In this document: positions 36,855 to 46,350 of the stretch, piece by piece
Position numbering within the stretch: position 1 is the first letter of the stretch
Layout: each line of letters starts with the position of its first letter
Assembly (NCBI RefSeq): GCF_900102915.1
Contig: NZ_FNGG01000002.1
Span: 585,097 to 649,096 of the forward strand
Direction: 5' to 3'
DNA length: 64,000 nt
Origin: Salinimicrobium catena
Lineage (GTDB): Bacteria > Bacteroidota > Bacteroidia > Flavobacteriales > Flavobacteriaceae
The notes under the pieces: generated by a model
What the model saw: only the letters and a program-made list of their open reading frames with translations
Database searches by the model: none
What the model was told of the DNA's origin: nothing
Program-made: the position numbers and the translations under genes

Positions 36855-36962
36855 CTAATTTATCAGGGAAAAAAATAGCAAAAACCTGATTTTAAAAACT
36901 TTGCTTCTGAACCTATTCCGGAGAACTTCTGAGGTTTAGGTTTCACTTAAAACCTCTTTTTT
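36855..36962 (+). ncRNA. Candidate small RNA of about 108 nt
   Basis: A promoter-like element and a downstream terminator frame a stretch without a coding sequence. The RNA would have a 5' hairpin (ATCAGG at about 36871 with CCTGAT) and the terminator hairpin at the 3' end. Alternatively it is the untranslated remnant of a lost gene. No family is recognised. Confidence 0.35.
36931..36962 (+). terminator. Orphan plus-strand terminator
   Basis: A 7-bp stem GAGGTTT (36931-36937) with AAACCTC (36950-36956) is followed by six T. No plus-strand gene lies upstream, so it ends either the candidate small RNA or a lost gene. The 76-codon frame that begins immediately after (36963) has no room for a ribosome binding site and was not called. 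Confidence 0.65.
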
Positions 36963-37107
36963 ATGGTGGGTACTCTTATTATAACAAAGGGGTTTGAGAA
37001 GGCTGCTGAATATGAGAGAATAGTAATATTGGCCGAGAATGAAAACTTCCTTGCACCTGCCAAAAAGGGAACTGCAGGGTATCATATAGTAACCCTTCCA
37101 GAAATGC

Positions 37108-38322
37108 TTAATTTGGTTTTATTATTTTCCAAAAGAAAGTCGACATTGTATTGTTATTGTTTACCCCTTCAAGATTGTTTGAAAATGTATTGAAAGTAAG
37201 TAAATAACCATCCCTAAGAGGTAATATAGATCTTATTTTATCGTAATCATTCCCTCCGAAGGTTTTATCAAATTTCTGCTCAAATGAGGTGCATAGATTC
37301 ATTATAAATGCGTCTTGATCATTTCCTAAGCCTAAATCTCCTACAACTGAAATATTGCCTTCTTGATCCACAATAATGTCATTTATAGAATATTGCTTAG
37401 TAGAACCTAAACTGTTAATAGTTTTTGTATCTATTATTTCTCCATTTAGGTTAATTTTATGAAGTAAGAGCTCATAAAAATTCGTATTAGCAGAGATTAT
37501 ATTGTTTGAAGAGTCTATAGTTAATGAACCTGAATTTATACCTCCAAGAAAAGTATTCCACACAATTTTTCCTTCATCGTCAGAATTTAGGATCCAATTT
37601 CCTTCTTTATTGAAACTCCCATCACTTGAACCATACTTTAGCAGAACGTTATAGTTTGAATTATTTATGATCAATTCTCTTCCAAAATCGTTTTTCGTAC
37701 CACCATAAGTTTTTCGAAAAACTAGTTCACCCTCAGAGGTTACTTGGAATAACAATGCATCGTAACCGCCCTTATATTCCGAACCTTCGAATTTAGATTT
37801 CGTATAACCGGTTATAGTAAGTTTTCCATTTTCATTTTCGACAACAGATCTTTTGCCACTAAGTCCATCGGCAGAGTTGCCACCGTAATTTTTTTTCCAT
37901 TCTAAATCTCCAAGTGGATTTAATTTTAAAATCCATATGTCATAATCACCGTAATTTTGATCGAAATCTCCATCATTTGATCTAGAATATCCTGCAACTA
38001 TAAAACCATTATCATTTGTTTGGATAATTGATTGTGCTCGATCTATATCTGAACCACTAAAAGTTTTCTCCCAAACAATACTGAAATTTTGATCAAATTT
38101 ATGAATGATAAAATCTTCAGCATGATGGAGACCTATGTAGCCCCCATCGTTAGTTTTAATTATTTCGACTAATTCAAGAGAATTGATTGTTTTCAACACC
38201 TCATGCGAAAAATTCATCCCTTCTTCGCAAATATTTGGATTTTCTTCCTCCGTAGTGTCATTTTTTGAACAACAAAAAAAGGTTAATGATAAAACTGAAA
38301 TGAAGAAGGTCTTTTTTAGCAT
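37108..38322 (-). CDS. Repeat-containing lipoprotein, AT-rich (probably acquired)
   Basis: A 404-aa protein with a lipoprotein signal (LSLTFFCCS) and a repetitive beta-rich body. A motif of the form W/F-x-K-x-F/Y-x-G-G-x-x-x-D recurs (TFSGSDIDRAQSI, NYGGNSADGL, TYGGTKNDFGRE, TFGGNDYDKIRSI), as in delta-60/propeller-type surface proteins of Bacteroidota. Base composition is visibly much more AT-rich than the flanks, and the 3' end abuts a small-RNA terminator region. It is probably a cell-surface lipoprotein; no ligand can be assigned. Confidence 0.7.
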   Translation of the reverse strand: MLKKTFFISVLSLTFFCCSKNDTTEEENPNICEEGMNFSHEVLKTINSLELVEIIKTNDGGYIGLHHAEDFIIHKFDQNFSIVWEKTFSGSDIDRAQSIIQTNDNGFIVAGYSRSNDGDFDQNYGDYDIWILKLNPLGDLEWKKNYGGNSADGLSGKRSVVENENGKLTITGYTKSKFEGSEYKGGYDALLFQVTSEGELVFRKTYGGTKNDFGRELIINNSNYNVLLKYGSSDGSFNKEGNWILNSDDEGKIVWNTFLGGINSGSLTIDSSNNIISANTNFYELLLHKINLNGEIIDTKTINSLGSTKQYSINDIIVDQEGNISVVGDLGLGNDQDAFIMNLCTSFEQKFDKTFGGNDYDKIRSILPLRDGYLLTFNTFSNNLEGVNNNNTMSTFFWKIIKPN

Positions 38323-38571
38323 AAGTAGTTAATTTTAATATCGGGCAAATTCATACAACGTCCTAAACCCCAGCTCATTCTATCATCAGCTCCTTCTCAG
38401 GGATAGAAGATTATTTTTTTATTCTTCTGCTAATTTACAAAGATGCTACTGCTGCCGCATCTCTTTTCTAAAAAAGCTTTCAACAACAAACGGTTGATAA
38501 ACAGGATGCTTTCTTCAGCAAAAGCCGCATTTCAAAAAAATGAGTATTTTGAGCCTTCAAAACCCAAAACC

Positions 38572-39849
38572 ATGAAAATTAAGCACACTTACCTGCTTGC
38601 TTTCCTCACCGCCTTCGCGGCACAGGCCCAGTCCAACGGGGAGCAGCTGGAGGAAAAAGCAAGAAGAATCCACGAGAACGTGATCACCATTGATACGCAC
38701 AACGACATCAATGTGGACAATTTTACCGCAGAGACCAACTACACCCAAAACCTGGACACGCAGGTGAACCTGCCCAAGATGGAAGAGGGTGGCGTTGACG
38801 TTTCCTGGCTCATTGTCTATACCGGGCAGGACGAGCTCACACCCGCAGGTTACAAAAAGGCCCATGAAACAGCCATGTCAAAATTCCAGGCCATTCACAG
38901 GCTTACCGAAGAAATAGCCCCTGATGAAATAGGCCTGGCCACTACCTCACAGGAGGTGCGGGACCTGGTGGCACAGGGCAAAAAAGTGGCTATGATAGGC
39001 ATCGAGAACGGGTATCCCGTTGGGACCGATATTGGTAACGTCAAGAAGTTCTACGACCTGGGCGCCCGCTACATGTCCCTGTCCCACAATGGCCACAGTC
39101 AGCTTTGCGATTCCAATACGGGAGAAGAGAACGACGAATGGCTGCACGGCGGACTTAGTTCGCTGGGTAAAGAAGTGGTAAAAGAAATGAACCGCCTGGG
39201 AATGATGATCGATGTTTCGCATCCGTCTAAAGAGGCTATGCGGCAAATGATCGAACTGTCACAGGCGCCGCTTATCGCCAGCCACTCCTCTGCCCGCGCC
39301 CTTTGCAACCACAGTCGTAATCTTGACGACGAGCAGCTGCAGTGGATCAAGGAGAACGGCGGTGTGGTACAGACCGTGGCCTTCACCTCTTACGTGAACA
39401 CCGAAAAACACAACGCCTTCAATGCCGCTGCCAACGAGGTCTATGCCGACGTGGGGAAAAAAATAGGCTTCAAGCTCCTGGAAAGAGACGAAGTACGGGC
39501 CATGAAGCCCGAAGAACGGCAAGCCTACTACAAGGAATACAGAAAAGTGCGGAAACTGGCCCTACCCAAGGTTCAGAAATTAAAGGAAAAAGTTCCACCG
39601 GTAGATGTGAAAGATTTTGTGGATCACATTGATTACATGGTTGAGAAGATAGGGATAGACCACGTGGGGATCAGCTCAGATTTTGACGGGGGCGGCGGAA
39701 TTGAAGGCTGGAGCGATGCTTCAGAAACCTTCAACATCACCCTGGAGCTGGTAAAAAGAGGCTATACAGAAAAGGAGATCTCCAAACTTTGGGGCGAGAA
39801 CCTGCTGCGGGTGCTTGACGAGGTACAGGCCGTCGCCGAGAGGCTGTAA
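38572..39849 (+). CDS. Membrane (renal-type) dipeptidase, M19 family
   Basis: A 425-aa exported zinc dipeptidase. The signal peptide is MKIKHTYLLAFLTAFAAQA. Motifs: DTHNDIN (metal-binding His and Asp), the GIENGYPVG Glu, LSHNGHSQLCDS, and HSSARALCNHSRNLDD, plus GISSDFDGGGGIEGW. M19 enzymes hydrolyse dipeptides and D-amino-acid-containing substrates. The ATG at 38572 is used because it gives a signal peptide; the frame is open further upstream, but that stretch is not peptidase-like. It has its own terminator. Confidence 0.93.
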   Translation: MKIKHTYLLAFLTAFAAQAQSNGEQLEEKARRIHENVITIDTHNDINVDNFTAETNYTQNLDTQVNLPKMEEGGVDVSWLIVYTGQDELTPAGYKKAHETAMSKFQAIHRLTEEIAPDEIGLATTSQEVRDLVAQGKKVAMIGIENGYPVGTDIGNVKKFYDLGARYMSLSHNGHSQLCDSNTGEENDEWLHGGLSSLGKEVVKEMNRLGMMIDVSHPSKEAMRQMIELSQAPLIASHSSARALCNHSRNLDDEQLQWIKENGGVVQTVAFTSYVNTEKHNAFNAAANEVYADVGKKIGFKLLERDEVRAMKPEERQAYYKEYRKVRKLALPKVQKLKEKVPPVDVKDFVDHIDYMVEKIGIDHVGISSDFDGGGGIEGWSDASETFNITLELVKRGYTEKEISKLWGENLLRVLDEVQAVAERL

Positions 39850-39864
39850 ACTACCCAAAAAAAG

Positions 39865-39897
39865 AAAGCCGTGGCTGTTCTCCAGTCACGGCTTTTT
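39865..39897 (+). terminator. Intrinsic terminator of the dipeptidase gene
   Basis: AAAGCCGTG (39865-39873) pairs with CACGGCTTT (39887-39895), extendable inward with one G-U pair, followed by a T-rich tract. It lies 15 bp after the stop codon. Confidence 0.85.
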
Positions 39898-39916
39898 ATT
39901 TTCTCTTCTACAGCGA

Positions 39917-40321
39917 TCAGTTTCCCGTGTTCATTCTGAAACCGTCAGAAGTAAGTCCGATAATGCCCGCGGCCCCCACAATGGGAACTCCCACATTCAC
40001 CAGGGTTGAGGTTTTCTTGTCCTTGAGATGGACCTCTTTGATATCATTTTCGGGAAGGATTATCTTGATATTATGGCCGTTGGGCACCTGCTGGTAATGC
40101 GCCAGTTGTTTCACTGCGTCAGAATTCCTTCCGGTGATCCCAACCAGTTGATTGTTTTCCCGCAGCAATCTTTTGAACTCGTACTCCACATGGTCTGTGG
40201 TCACCACCTTCACCCGTGTATCTGAATCCACGGCCTCATTGACACTCGCATTTCCGGAGTGGTACACATTACACCCTGTTAACAGAAAGAATGCTGCTAA
40301 CGCTCCTACTAACTTTTTCAT
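39917..40321 (-). CDS. Small lipoprotein
   Basis: A 134-aa lipoprotein with the signal MKKLVGALAAFFLLTGC. The mature part is a small beta-rich region (VKVVTTDHVEYEFKRLL, IKIILPENDIKEVHLKDKK) ending in a hydrophobic stretch VGVPIVGAAGIIGL. No family was recognised. A nearby upstream ATG (40330) would add three residues. It is a single gene. Confidence 0.72.
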   Translation of the reverse strand: MKKLVGALAAFFLLTGCNVYHSGNASVNEAVDSDTRVKVVTTDHVEYEFKRLLRENNQLVGITGRNSDAVKQLAHYQQVPNGHNIKIILPENDIKEVHLKDKKTSTLVNVGVPIVGAAGIIGLTSDGFRMNTGN

Positions 40322-40501
40322 CGCACACATTTTTTAAATTACATTGATCAACAACTGGGGATAAGGCGGATCACTCCGTCGGGTCGAAGCAGGCTTAGGT
40401 GAGACAGGGGTTTGCCATTCCGTACCTTAAATTTACGGCTAATTAAATTTCAACCTTCTGATTATTAGGAATTTATTTACGTGTTTTTTTTAAAAAAAAG
40501 A

Positions 40502-41212
40502 TCAGGGTTTGTGTTTTCGCTTTTTTTTGTCCCACCACACAAAAAGGATGAACAGCATAAGGCTCACTACCGAGGTCCAGATAAGGCCGGTTTTGAGCCG
40601 TTCATAGTCCCCGCCAAGGTAGGCGATGAAGATGATGAGCGGGGAAATCCCTATCATGGTGGCCCCAATGAATTTCCAGTAGCCCATTTTAAGCACACCA
40701 CCTACAAAGCTGATGGCATCATTGGAAAGAAAAGGGCTAAGCCGTATCACGATGACCGTCCAGAACCCATAGTCCTCAATAAAGGAAGAGATCTTCTTTT
40801 CAGATTTAGGCCCAATAAGCTTCTCCACGATCACCGGGCCAAAATACCGCCCAATGAAATACCCGAAACTGGAAGCCAGGAAGATGGCGGTGAACAGAAT
40901 AAGGCTGCCCCACACCGGCCCGTACGCGATTATGGCCACTACCATGAGAATGGGCGTGGGAATTACGATAAGGAACATCTGCACAATCATGGTGAGGATG
41001 ATCACAAGCGGACCAAACCAGCCGAACTGTGCCACCCACTGTTGGGTCCGTTGCTTGTCGCCGCTGGTAAGCACGCTCCAGCCTTTGTCCAGGAATTCCT
41101 GTACCTGCGGAATAAAAAAGTAACTCAGGATCACCGCGGCAATAATGCCTATCGAAATATATAAAGGGGCTTTGCTTTTCTTTACTGATGTGGTCTCTAT
41201 GGTTTCTGGCAT
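40502..41212 (-). CDS. TVP38/TMEM64-family (VTT domain) membrane protein
   Basis: A 236-aa integral membrane protein. Key motifs are the pre-VTT region FGWFGPLVIILTMIVQMF, GYFIGRYFG, RLSPFLSNDAISFVGGVLKM and the late FIGATMIGISPL. These DedA-superfamily proteins transport or scramble lipids or ions. It is followed 6 bp later (upstream on the minus strand) by the SdiA-regulated-like gene, so it is its downstream operon partner. Confidence 0.9.
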   Translation of the reverse strand: MPETIETTSVKKSKAPLYISIGIIAAVILSYFFIPQVQEFLDKGWSVLTSGDKQRTQQWVAQFGWFGPLVIILTMIVQMFLIVIPTPILMVVAIIAYGPVWGSLILFTAIFLASSFGYFIGRYFGPVIVEKLIGPKSEKKISSFIEDYGFWTVIVIRLSPFLSNDAISFVGGVLKMGYWKFIGATMIGISPLIIFIAYLGGDYERLKTGLIWTSVVSLMLFILFVWWDKKKRKHKP

Positions 41213-41218
41213 AAAGGC

Positions 41219-42070
41219 TTAATCGATTTTAACTTTGTGAATGGTTCCCGGCTTTCCTTCATTTGAAATATAAAGGTTTCCGGCAGGATCAAAGGCCAGG
41301 CCTTCCGGCTGTGGAAAATCGTCTTTGTCAAGCCGGTAAAGGGCTTTGGTTTTACCGGAAGGGTCAAGCACCAGCAGCTGCGGGTTTTCCCCTTCCAGTA
41401 CAAAGATCTCGCCCGCAGAATTCATGGCAACTTCAGAAGGTTTGAAGATATTTTGCACATCGTCTCTGTCGGCTCTTCCAAAAGGCCTTCCCTCAAACCG
41501 CATTTTATAAGCGGGAGCCTTCAGCAGCTTTTTCTGTGCCAGGTCAAAGGCGTAGATGCCTTTATAATCCTTCGCCTGCGGATCTTTTTCCTTCACCACC
41601 AACAGGAGCCGGTTCTTGTTCTTGTCAAAGAACAGCCCTTCCACGTCATTGTTGCGGCTAAGCCGGGTGGAATGTTCGGTCACTTTGGGTTCTTCAGAGG
41701 AAAAATTGGTGATTTCATAGATGCTACCGTTGCTCTTCACCACGTACAGGACATTTTTGGCGACAGCGATGCCTTCGTAATCGCCGTTTCCCGCAAAATG
41801 TATCTCCCTTACGATCTCTTCCGAAGAAAGGTCATAGATATACACCATCCCTTTTTCATCCTGCACGCAGGCTACTCTTTGGGCATCCAAAAAAACGATA
41901 CCGGAAACCTCTTCCAGAACATCTGGCAATTCCCAGGTCTTTTCGATCTTTACCCCATCGGTGAACAATCTCGCCTGCCCCCTGCTCTTTCTCTCAAGGG
42001 CAAAGACCATGAGGCTGATAATGGCTACCAGGCCCACGGTAATCAATGTCACTGTCTTGTTTATCCCCAT
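41219..42070 (-). CDS. SdiA-regulated/YjiK-like beta-propeller membrane protein
   Basis: A 283-aa protein with one N-terminal membrane helix (VTLITVGLVAIISLMVFAL) and an extracytoplasmic beta-propeller. Repeats such as LEEVSGIVFLDAQRVACVQDE, NGDYEGIAVAKNVLYVV, NDVEGLFFDKNKNRLLLV and QPEGLAFDPAGNLYISNEG (quoted in part) are characteristic of the YjiK family. It starts at the ATG at 42070; an upstream TTG is discarded. It is 6 bp upstream of the TVP38 gene; function unknown. Confidence 0.85.
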   Translation of the reverse strand: MGINKTVTLITVGLVAIISLMVFALERKSRGQARLFTDGVKIEKTWELPDVLEEVSGIVFLDAQRVACVQDEKGMVYIYDLSSEEIVREIHFAGNGDYEGIAVAKNVLYVVKSNGSIYEITNFSSEEPKVTEHSTRLSRNNDVEGLFFDKNKNRLLLVVKEKDPQAKDYKGIYAFDLAQKKLLKAPAYKMRFEGRPFGRADRDDVQNIFKPSEVAMNSAGEIFVLEGENPQLLVLDPSGKTKALYRLDKDDFPQPEGLAFDPAGNLYISNEGKPGTIHKVKID

Positions 42071-42247
42071 GAGCTTCAAGTTACTAAAAAAGCCATTTAA
42101 GAGAGTGACTTTAAAAGATTCTTACCACAAATTAGTAAAGGTTTAGCAACTCCTCGCGGACCTTTTTTTCATGAATTCTTAAAGTTTATTAAACTTGGAG
42201 ACGTTTTTGTGTAAGGCTTCGTTACTTTGACAGACACTTAAACAATT

Positions 42248-44569
42248 ATGTTTGAAAAAATAAAGCTACAACTGCTTAAGCTTAAGAATATCCCCAGATC
42301 TACGCTTAAAAAATGGGCTATTGGTTTGCCAGCCGCGGGAATCCTCCTTTCAGTGCTCTTTTACCTTAGCATTTACTGGGGGATGTGGGGCAAGATACCT
42401 TCTGAACAGGAACTAAAGGACCTTAAACAGAATGAGGCCACAGAGATCTTTTCTTCGGAAGGAAAACTTATAGGAAAATATTACATTTTTGACCGGCAGC
42501 CCGTGCTTTACGAGGAGCTGCCACAGCATCTCATAGACGCGCTCGTGGCTACCGAAGATGTGCGGTTTTACGAACACTCGGGTATTGACAGCCGAAGCCT
42601 GATGCGGGTCTTCTTTAAGACCCTGCTCATGGGCGATGAGTCATCGGGCGGGGGAAGCACCATTACTCTGCAGCTGGCCAAAAATCTCTTCGGAAGAAAG
42701 GATTACGGACACCTCAGCATCGTGGTGAACAAATTGCGTGAATCGGTCATTGCCGGAAGGCTGGAAGATATCTATTCCAAAGATGAGATAATCGGCCTGT
42801 ATTTCAATACTGTTCCTTTTAGCGACAATACCTGGGGAATTGAAAGTGCGGCCAGAAAATTCTATAATACCACCGCTTCTGAACTTACGCTGACCCAGGG
42901 AGCTACCCTCGTGGGTACCCTCAAGGCCTCCCATTATTACAACCCGAGGCTTTTTCCCGAAAGAAGTCTTGCCCGTAGAAATGTGGTGCTGTCACAAATG
43001 AAGAAGTACGACTATCTTTCCGAGGAAAAATACGCGCAGTATAAACAGCAGCCCCTGGCTCTTGAATACCAGTATTTCAACAGCAATGAAGGAGTGGCGC
43101 CTTATTTCAGGTCACAGCTTAAAAAAGATGTAGCAGCCATACTTGATACACTGGAGAACGAAAACGGCGAAAAGTATAATATTTACCGTGACGGATTGCA
43201 GATCTACACCACGCTTGACTATGACATGCAGCTGCTGGCCGAAGAAGCCATGACCGAGCACATGTCTGCCCTTCAGAAGAACTTTGAAAAGGCGTACGGA
43301 AAGTGGGCTCCCTGGAAAAAGGAAAGACTGATCACCGCTTCCCTCGAACAAACTGAGCAGTACAAGTCGCTGAGCAAGGCCGGCTGGAAACAGGAAAAGA
43401 TCATGGATTCCCTTCACAGAAAGGTTGAAATGCAACTTTTTGACTGGGGAAAGAAAAAGATGGTCAACGCCAGCATTGCCGACAGCATACAGCATTACAT
43501 GAAGTTCCTCAACATGGGAATGATCAATCTGGAGCCTTCAACCGGGGCCGTCAAATCTTGGGTTGGAGGGATCAATCACAAGTATTTTAAATATGACCAC
43601 GTAGCCCAGAGCAAACGGCAGGTAGGTTCCACTTTTAAACCGGTGGTCTACACTGCGGCGGTGGAAGCCGGCATAGATCCATGTACCTATTATTCGGTAA
43701 GGGAAGTCACCTACGAAGGCGGCTGGACCCCTACCAACTCCGGCGAGGAGGAAGATCCGTTCGTCAATTATCCCATGGCTGTGGCTCTGGCCAATTCCAT
43801 TAACACCATCGCGGTAAAAGTGTTGTTTGATGTAGGGCTTAATAATGTGCTGGACCAGGCAAAGAAAATGGGCTTTCCGCCTAACCTTCCTCCCTACCCG
43901 TCCATCGCCCTGGGTACGGCCGAATTGAGCGCGGCTGATCTTGCAGGCTCTTACGCCAGTTTCGCCAACGGCGGTAAACCAACGCAACCTTATTACATTA
44001 CAGAGATAAAGGACAAATACGGTAACACTCTGGTTAAGTTTGAGCCTAAAGTGGCAAAAGACCACGCATTTTCGAACACCACAAGGCAGGTGATGATAGA
44101 GATGATGAAGGCCACGGTGAACGAGGGTACTGCCCAAAGGCTGCGCTACAAATACGGCCTCAACAATGATATAGCCGGAAAGACCGGAACCACACAGGAC
44201 AACCGTGACGGTTGGTTCGTGGGGATTACGCCCAACCTGGTATCGGTGACCTGGGCAGGCGCCGATGATCCCCGGATAAAATTCCCTTCCACTGCCCTGG
44301 GGCAGGGAGCGAATTCGGCCTTACCGGCCTTCGCGCTCATGATGCAAAAAATGAATAAGGATCCGCAGTTCAAAGAGATCACCCAGGCGCGTTTTGAAGC
44401 CCCTTCAGCCAACGTTCAAATGATGCTGGATTGTGAGCCTATGGAAAGGGATAACTTCCTGGAACGCCTCTTCTCCAAAAACGTGGCCCCAGGACAAAAC
44501 GATAAGCAGGAAAAAGAGAAAAAAGGCCTCTTCTCCAAGATCAAAGGTCTCTTTAAAAAGAAGAACTAA
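42248..44569 (+). CDS. Penicillin-binding protein 1A
   Basis: A 773-aa bifunctional class A PBP for peptidoglycan synthesis. There is an N-terminal membrane helix (about 24-42), a glycosyltransferase domain with ATEDVRFYEHSGID (catalytic Glu) and the GSTITLQLAKN stretch, and a transpeptidase domain with S461 in VGSTFKP, the SIN triad member, and K645 in AGKTGTT. The tail is very basic (KKGLFSKIKGLFKKKN). A strong terminator follows. Confidence 0.95.
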   Translation: MFEKIKLQLLKLKNIPRSTLKKWAIGLPAAGILLSVLFYLSIYWGMWGKIPSEQELKDLKQNEATEIFSSEGKLIGKYYIFDRQPVLYEELPQHLIDALVATEDVRFYEHSGIDSRSLMRVFFKTLLMGDESSGGGSTITLQLAKNLFGRKDYGHLSIVVNKLRESVIAGRLEDIYSKDEIIGLYFNTVPFSDNTWGIESAARKFYNTTASELTLTQGATLVGTLKASHYYNPRLFPERSLARRNVVLSQMKKYDYLSEEKYAQYKQQPLALEYQYFNSNEGVAPYFRSQLKKDVAAILDTLENENGEKYNIYRDGLQIYTTLDYDMQLLAEEAMTEHMSALQKNFEKAYGKWAPWKKERLITASLEQTEQYKSLSKAGWKQEKIMDSLHRKVEMQLFDWGKKKMVNASIADSIQHYMKFLNMGMINLEPSTGAVKSWVGGINHKYFKYDHVAQSKRQVGSTFKPVVYTAAVEAGIDPCTYYSVREVTYEGGWTPTNSGEEEDPFVNYPMAVALANSINTIAVKVLFDVGLNNVLDQAKKMGFPPNLPPYPSIALGTAELSAADLAGSYASFANGGKPTQPYYITEIKDKYGNTLVKFEPKVAKDHAFSNTTRQVMIEMMKATVNEGTAQRLRYKYGLNNDIAGKTGTTQDNRDGWFVGITPNLVSVTWAGADDPRIKFPSTALGQGANSALPAFALMMQKMNKDPQFKEITQARFEAPSANVQMMLDCEPMERDNFLERLFSKNVAPGQNDKQEKEKKGLFSKIKGLFKKKN

Positions 44570-44574
44570 AAAAG

Positions 44575-44611
44575 AAGGTCCGGAAATTGTTTCCGGACCT
44601 TTTAATTTTTA
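44575..44611 (+). terminator. Intrinsic terminator of the PBP1A gene
   Basis: A 12-bp perfect stem AAGGTCCGGAAA with TTTCCGGACCTT and a 3-nt loop, followed by T-rich TTTAATTTTT. It lies between convergent genes and may serve both. Confidence 0.9.
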
Positions 44612-44622
44612 GCTGCTCAGTT

Positions 44623-46140
44623 CTAAAACTCAGCCTGGTTGATGCGCAGCCTCAGCTTGCGCATGTAATCTTCCTTAAGCCAGTCACGATAGTTCTTTGT
44701 ACTGTTGCTAATGCAGTAGGAATAACGTCTTATCCTGTACGCGATGTCTTCAGCCAGTTCTTTGGCCAAAAGGCGGGCGTCAAAGACATCCTCGCTGTTC
44801 TCCACACACATCTTGGTGTGCTGATCAAGGGAACGCTCCAAAACGGTCTTGGATTTAAGGCCTTTTGAGATGATGTCGTCATATTCGGCTTCCACATCAA
44901 AGGAAACATCATCAGACTTCGCGAACCTCTTCCGTAGCTCTGCAGGCATTTCGTACTTGAAGTTCTGCTCGATCTCCTCATCGCTCACCAGGTTCTCCAG
45001 GAAGTAATCGGGTGACCTGAAGATCTGTTTCCAATCAACCGGCGCGCTCCATAGGCCAAAGCGTGCGGCGTTATTACCCAGGTCTATCACGGTGAACTCA
45101 TTCTTGCCGGGTAGCACACGGGAGCCACGCCCTATCATCTGGTAATACAACGTGAGGGACTTTGTTGCCCTGTTAAGTATAATGGATTCCACAGTAGGCT
45201 CGTCAAATCCGGTGGTAAGAATACTCACCGAAGTAAGAATGGCATCAGGTTTCTTCTTGAACCACTTCAGGATATCTTTCCTGTCCTGTTTGCTAGTGGT
45301 ATTGTCCAGGTGCCTCACATCAAAGCCGGCATTCCTAAAGGTCTCATACACTTCCTTGGAAGTGTTGATACCGTTGTTGAAAATAAGCGTCTTTTTCCCA
45401 AGGGACTTCTCCATATAGGCATCCAGCAGCTTTTCCTGCATGGAAAAATTGGAGTAAAGTTCTTCCGAAGACTTTACCGTATAATCCCCGTTGATCCCGA
45501 CTTTCAAAGTAGACAGTCCCACATCATAACTGTAGGTGTTGGCCTTTGCCAAAAAACCTTTTTCGATAAGGGAACTAATGGAATCTCCCACGATCAATTC
45601 GCGGTAATTGTCCTTCATAGGAAGTTTGATGTTAGAGCTCAGCGGCGTCGCTGTTACCCCAAGGATGAAAGACTTTTCAAAGAACTTGAAGAGCTTTCTA
45701 AAGGAGTTGTAATGCGCTTCATCAATAATGACCATTCCCAGGTTGTCCAGCTCCACTTTTTCATCATTAAGCCGATTGTTCAGGGTTTCCACCATGGCCA
45801 CAAAGCACATATACTCATCCTGGTCTGGCAGCTCCTTTATCTTGCTGTTGATGATCTTGTTGCGGACACCAAAACCGGTAAGCATCCTGGAGGTTTGCTT
45901 GCACAGTTCTATCCTGTGGGTAAGGATAAGCACCTTTTTATTGGTTCGCTGAATGTACTCGCGTACGATCTGCGAAAAGATCACCGTCTTGCCTCCTCCC
46001 GTAGGCAGCTGGTACAAAAGATTGTACCGCTCTGGGTGGGCTTCAAGTATTTTGAAAATTTTGTCTATGTCCTGCTGCTGATAGTCGTAAAGTTCCTTAT
46101 CAACCGTTTTTTCTTCAATTCCGAAAGTGTCCTGCGTCAT
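44623..46140 (-). CDS. Stand-alone SF2 DEAD/DEAH-type helicase (SSL2-like)
   Basis: A 505-aa helicase with all core motifs: YDYQQQDI (Q-like), Walker A LPTGGGKT, DEAH (VIIDEAHY), GVTATPLSS, and the second RecA-like domain with LTTGFDEP and YYQMIGRGSR. It resembles the helicase of type III restriction/RAD3-like families but no methyltransferase, nuclease or defence gene is adjacent. The C-terminal 130 residues are helical and unassigned. Its role (DNA repair or RNA) is unknown. Confidence 0.85.
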   Translation of the reverse strand: MTQDTFGIEEKTVDKELYDYQQQDIDKIFKILEAHPERYNLLYQLPTGGGKTVIFSQIVREYIQRTNKKVLILTHRIELCKQTSRMLTGFGVRNKIINSKIKELPDQDEYMCFVAMVETLNNRLNDEKVELDNLGMVIIDEAHYNSFRKLFKFFEKSFILGVTATPLSSNIKLPMKDNYRELIVGDSISSLIEKGFLAKANTYSYDVGLSTLKVGINGDYTVKSSEELYSNFSMQEKLLDAYMEKSLGKKTLIFNNGINTSKEVYETFRNAGFDVRHLDNTTSKQDRKDILKWFKKKPDAILTSVSILTTGFDEPTVESIILNRATKSLTLYYQMIGRGSRVLPGKNEFTVIDLGNNAARFGLWSAPVDWKQIFRSPDYFLENLVSDEEIEQNFKYEMPAELRKRFAKSDDVSFDVEAEYDDIISKGLKSKTVLERSLDQHTKMCVENSEDVFDARLLAKELAEDIAYRIRRYSYCISNSTKNYRDWLKEDYMRKLRLRINQAEF

Positions 46141-46350
46141 TCTGTTTTTTTCAATTCCAATTTTGCAAAAATAGCTGATTTTAAGGGTTCAGTCAAATAT
46201 TTCAGGATAAAAACCTACGCCCTAATAATCTGAAGTTTAACTTCACTATTCCTCTGCAAAATGTGTATCTTTAATATCAACCTTTCTCAACCAAGTAACC
46301 GGCCCCAAATCGTTTCCTATTCAGAGTTTGTCTATTTTGACCGATGCAGT

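Noticed and set aside
36963-37193. 76-codon plus-strand frame
   Set aside because: It starts directly after a terminator T-run with no room for a ribosome binding site and overlaps the lipoprotein gene; at most a relic.
40481-41164. 227-codon plus-strand frame opposite the TVP38 gene
   Set aside because: Antisense of a hydrophobic gene; His/Pro/Arg-rich, unlikely to be real.
45310-46233. 307-codon plus-strand frame opposite the SF2 helicase
   Set aside because: It is opposite conserved helicase motifs; composition is that of a shadow frame.
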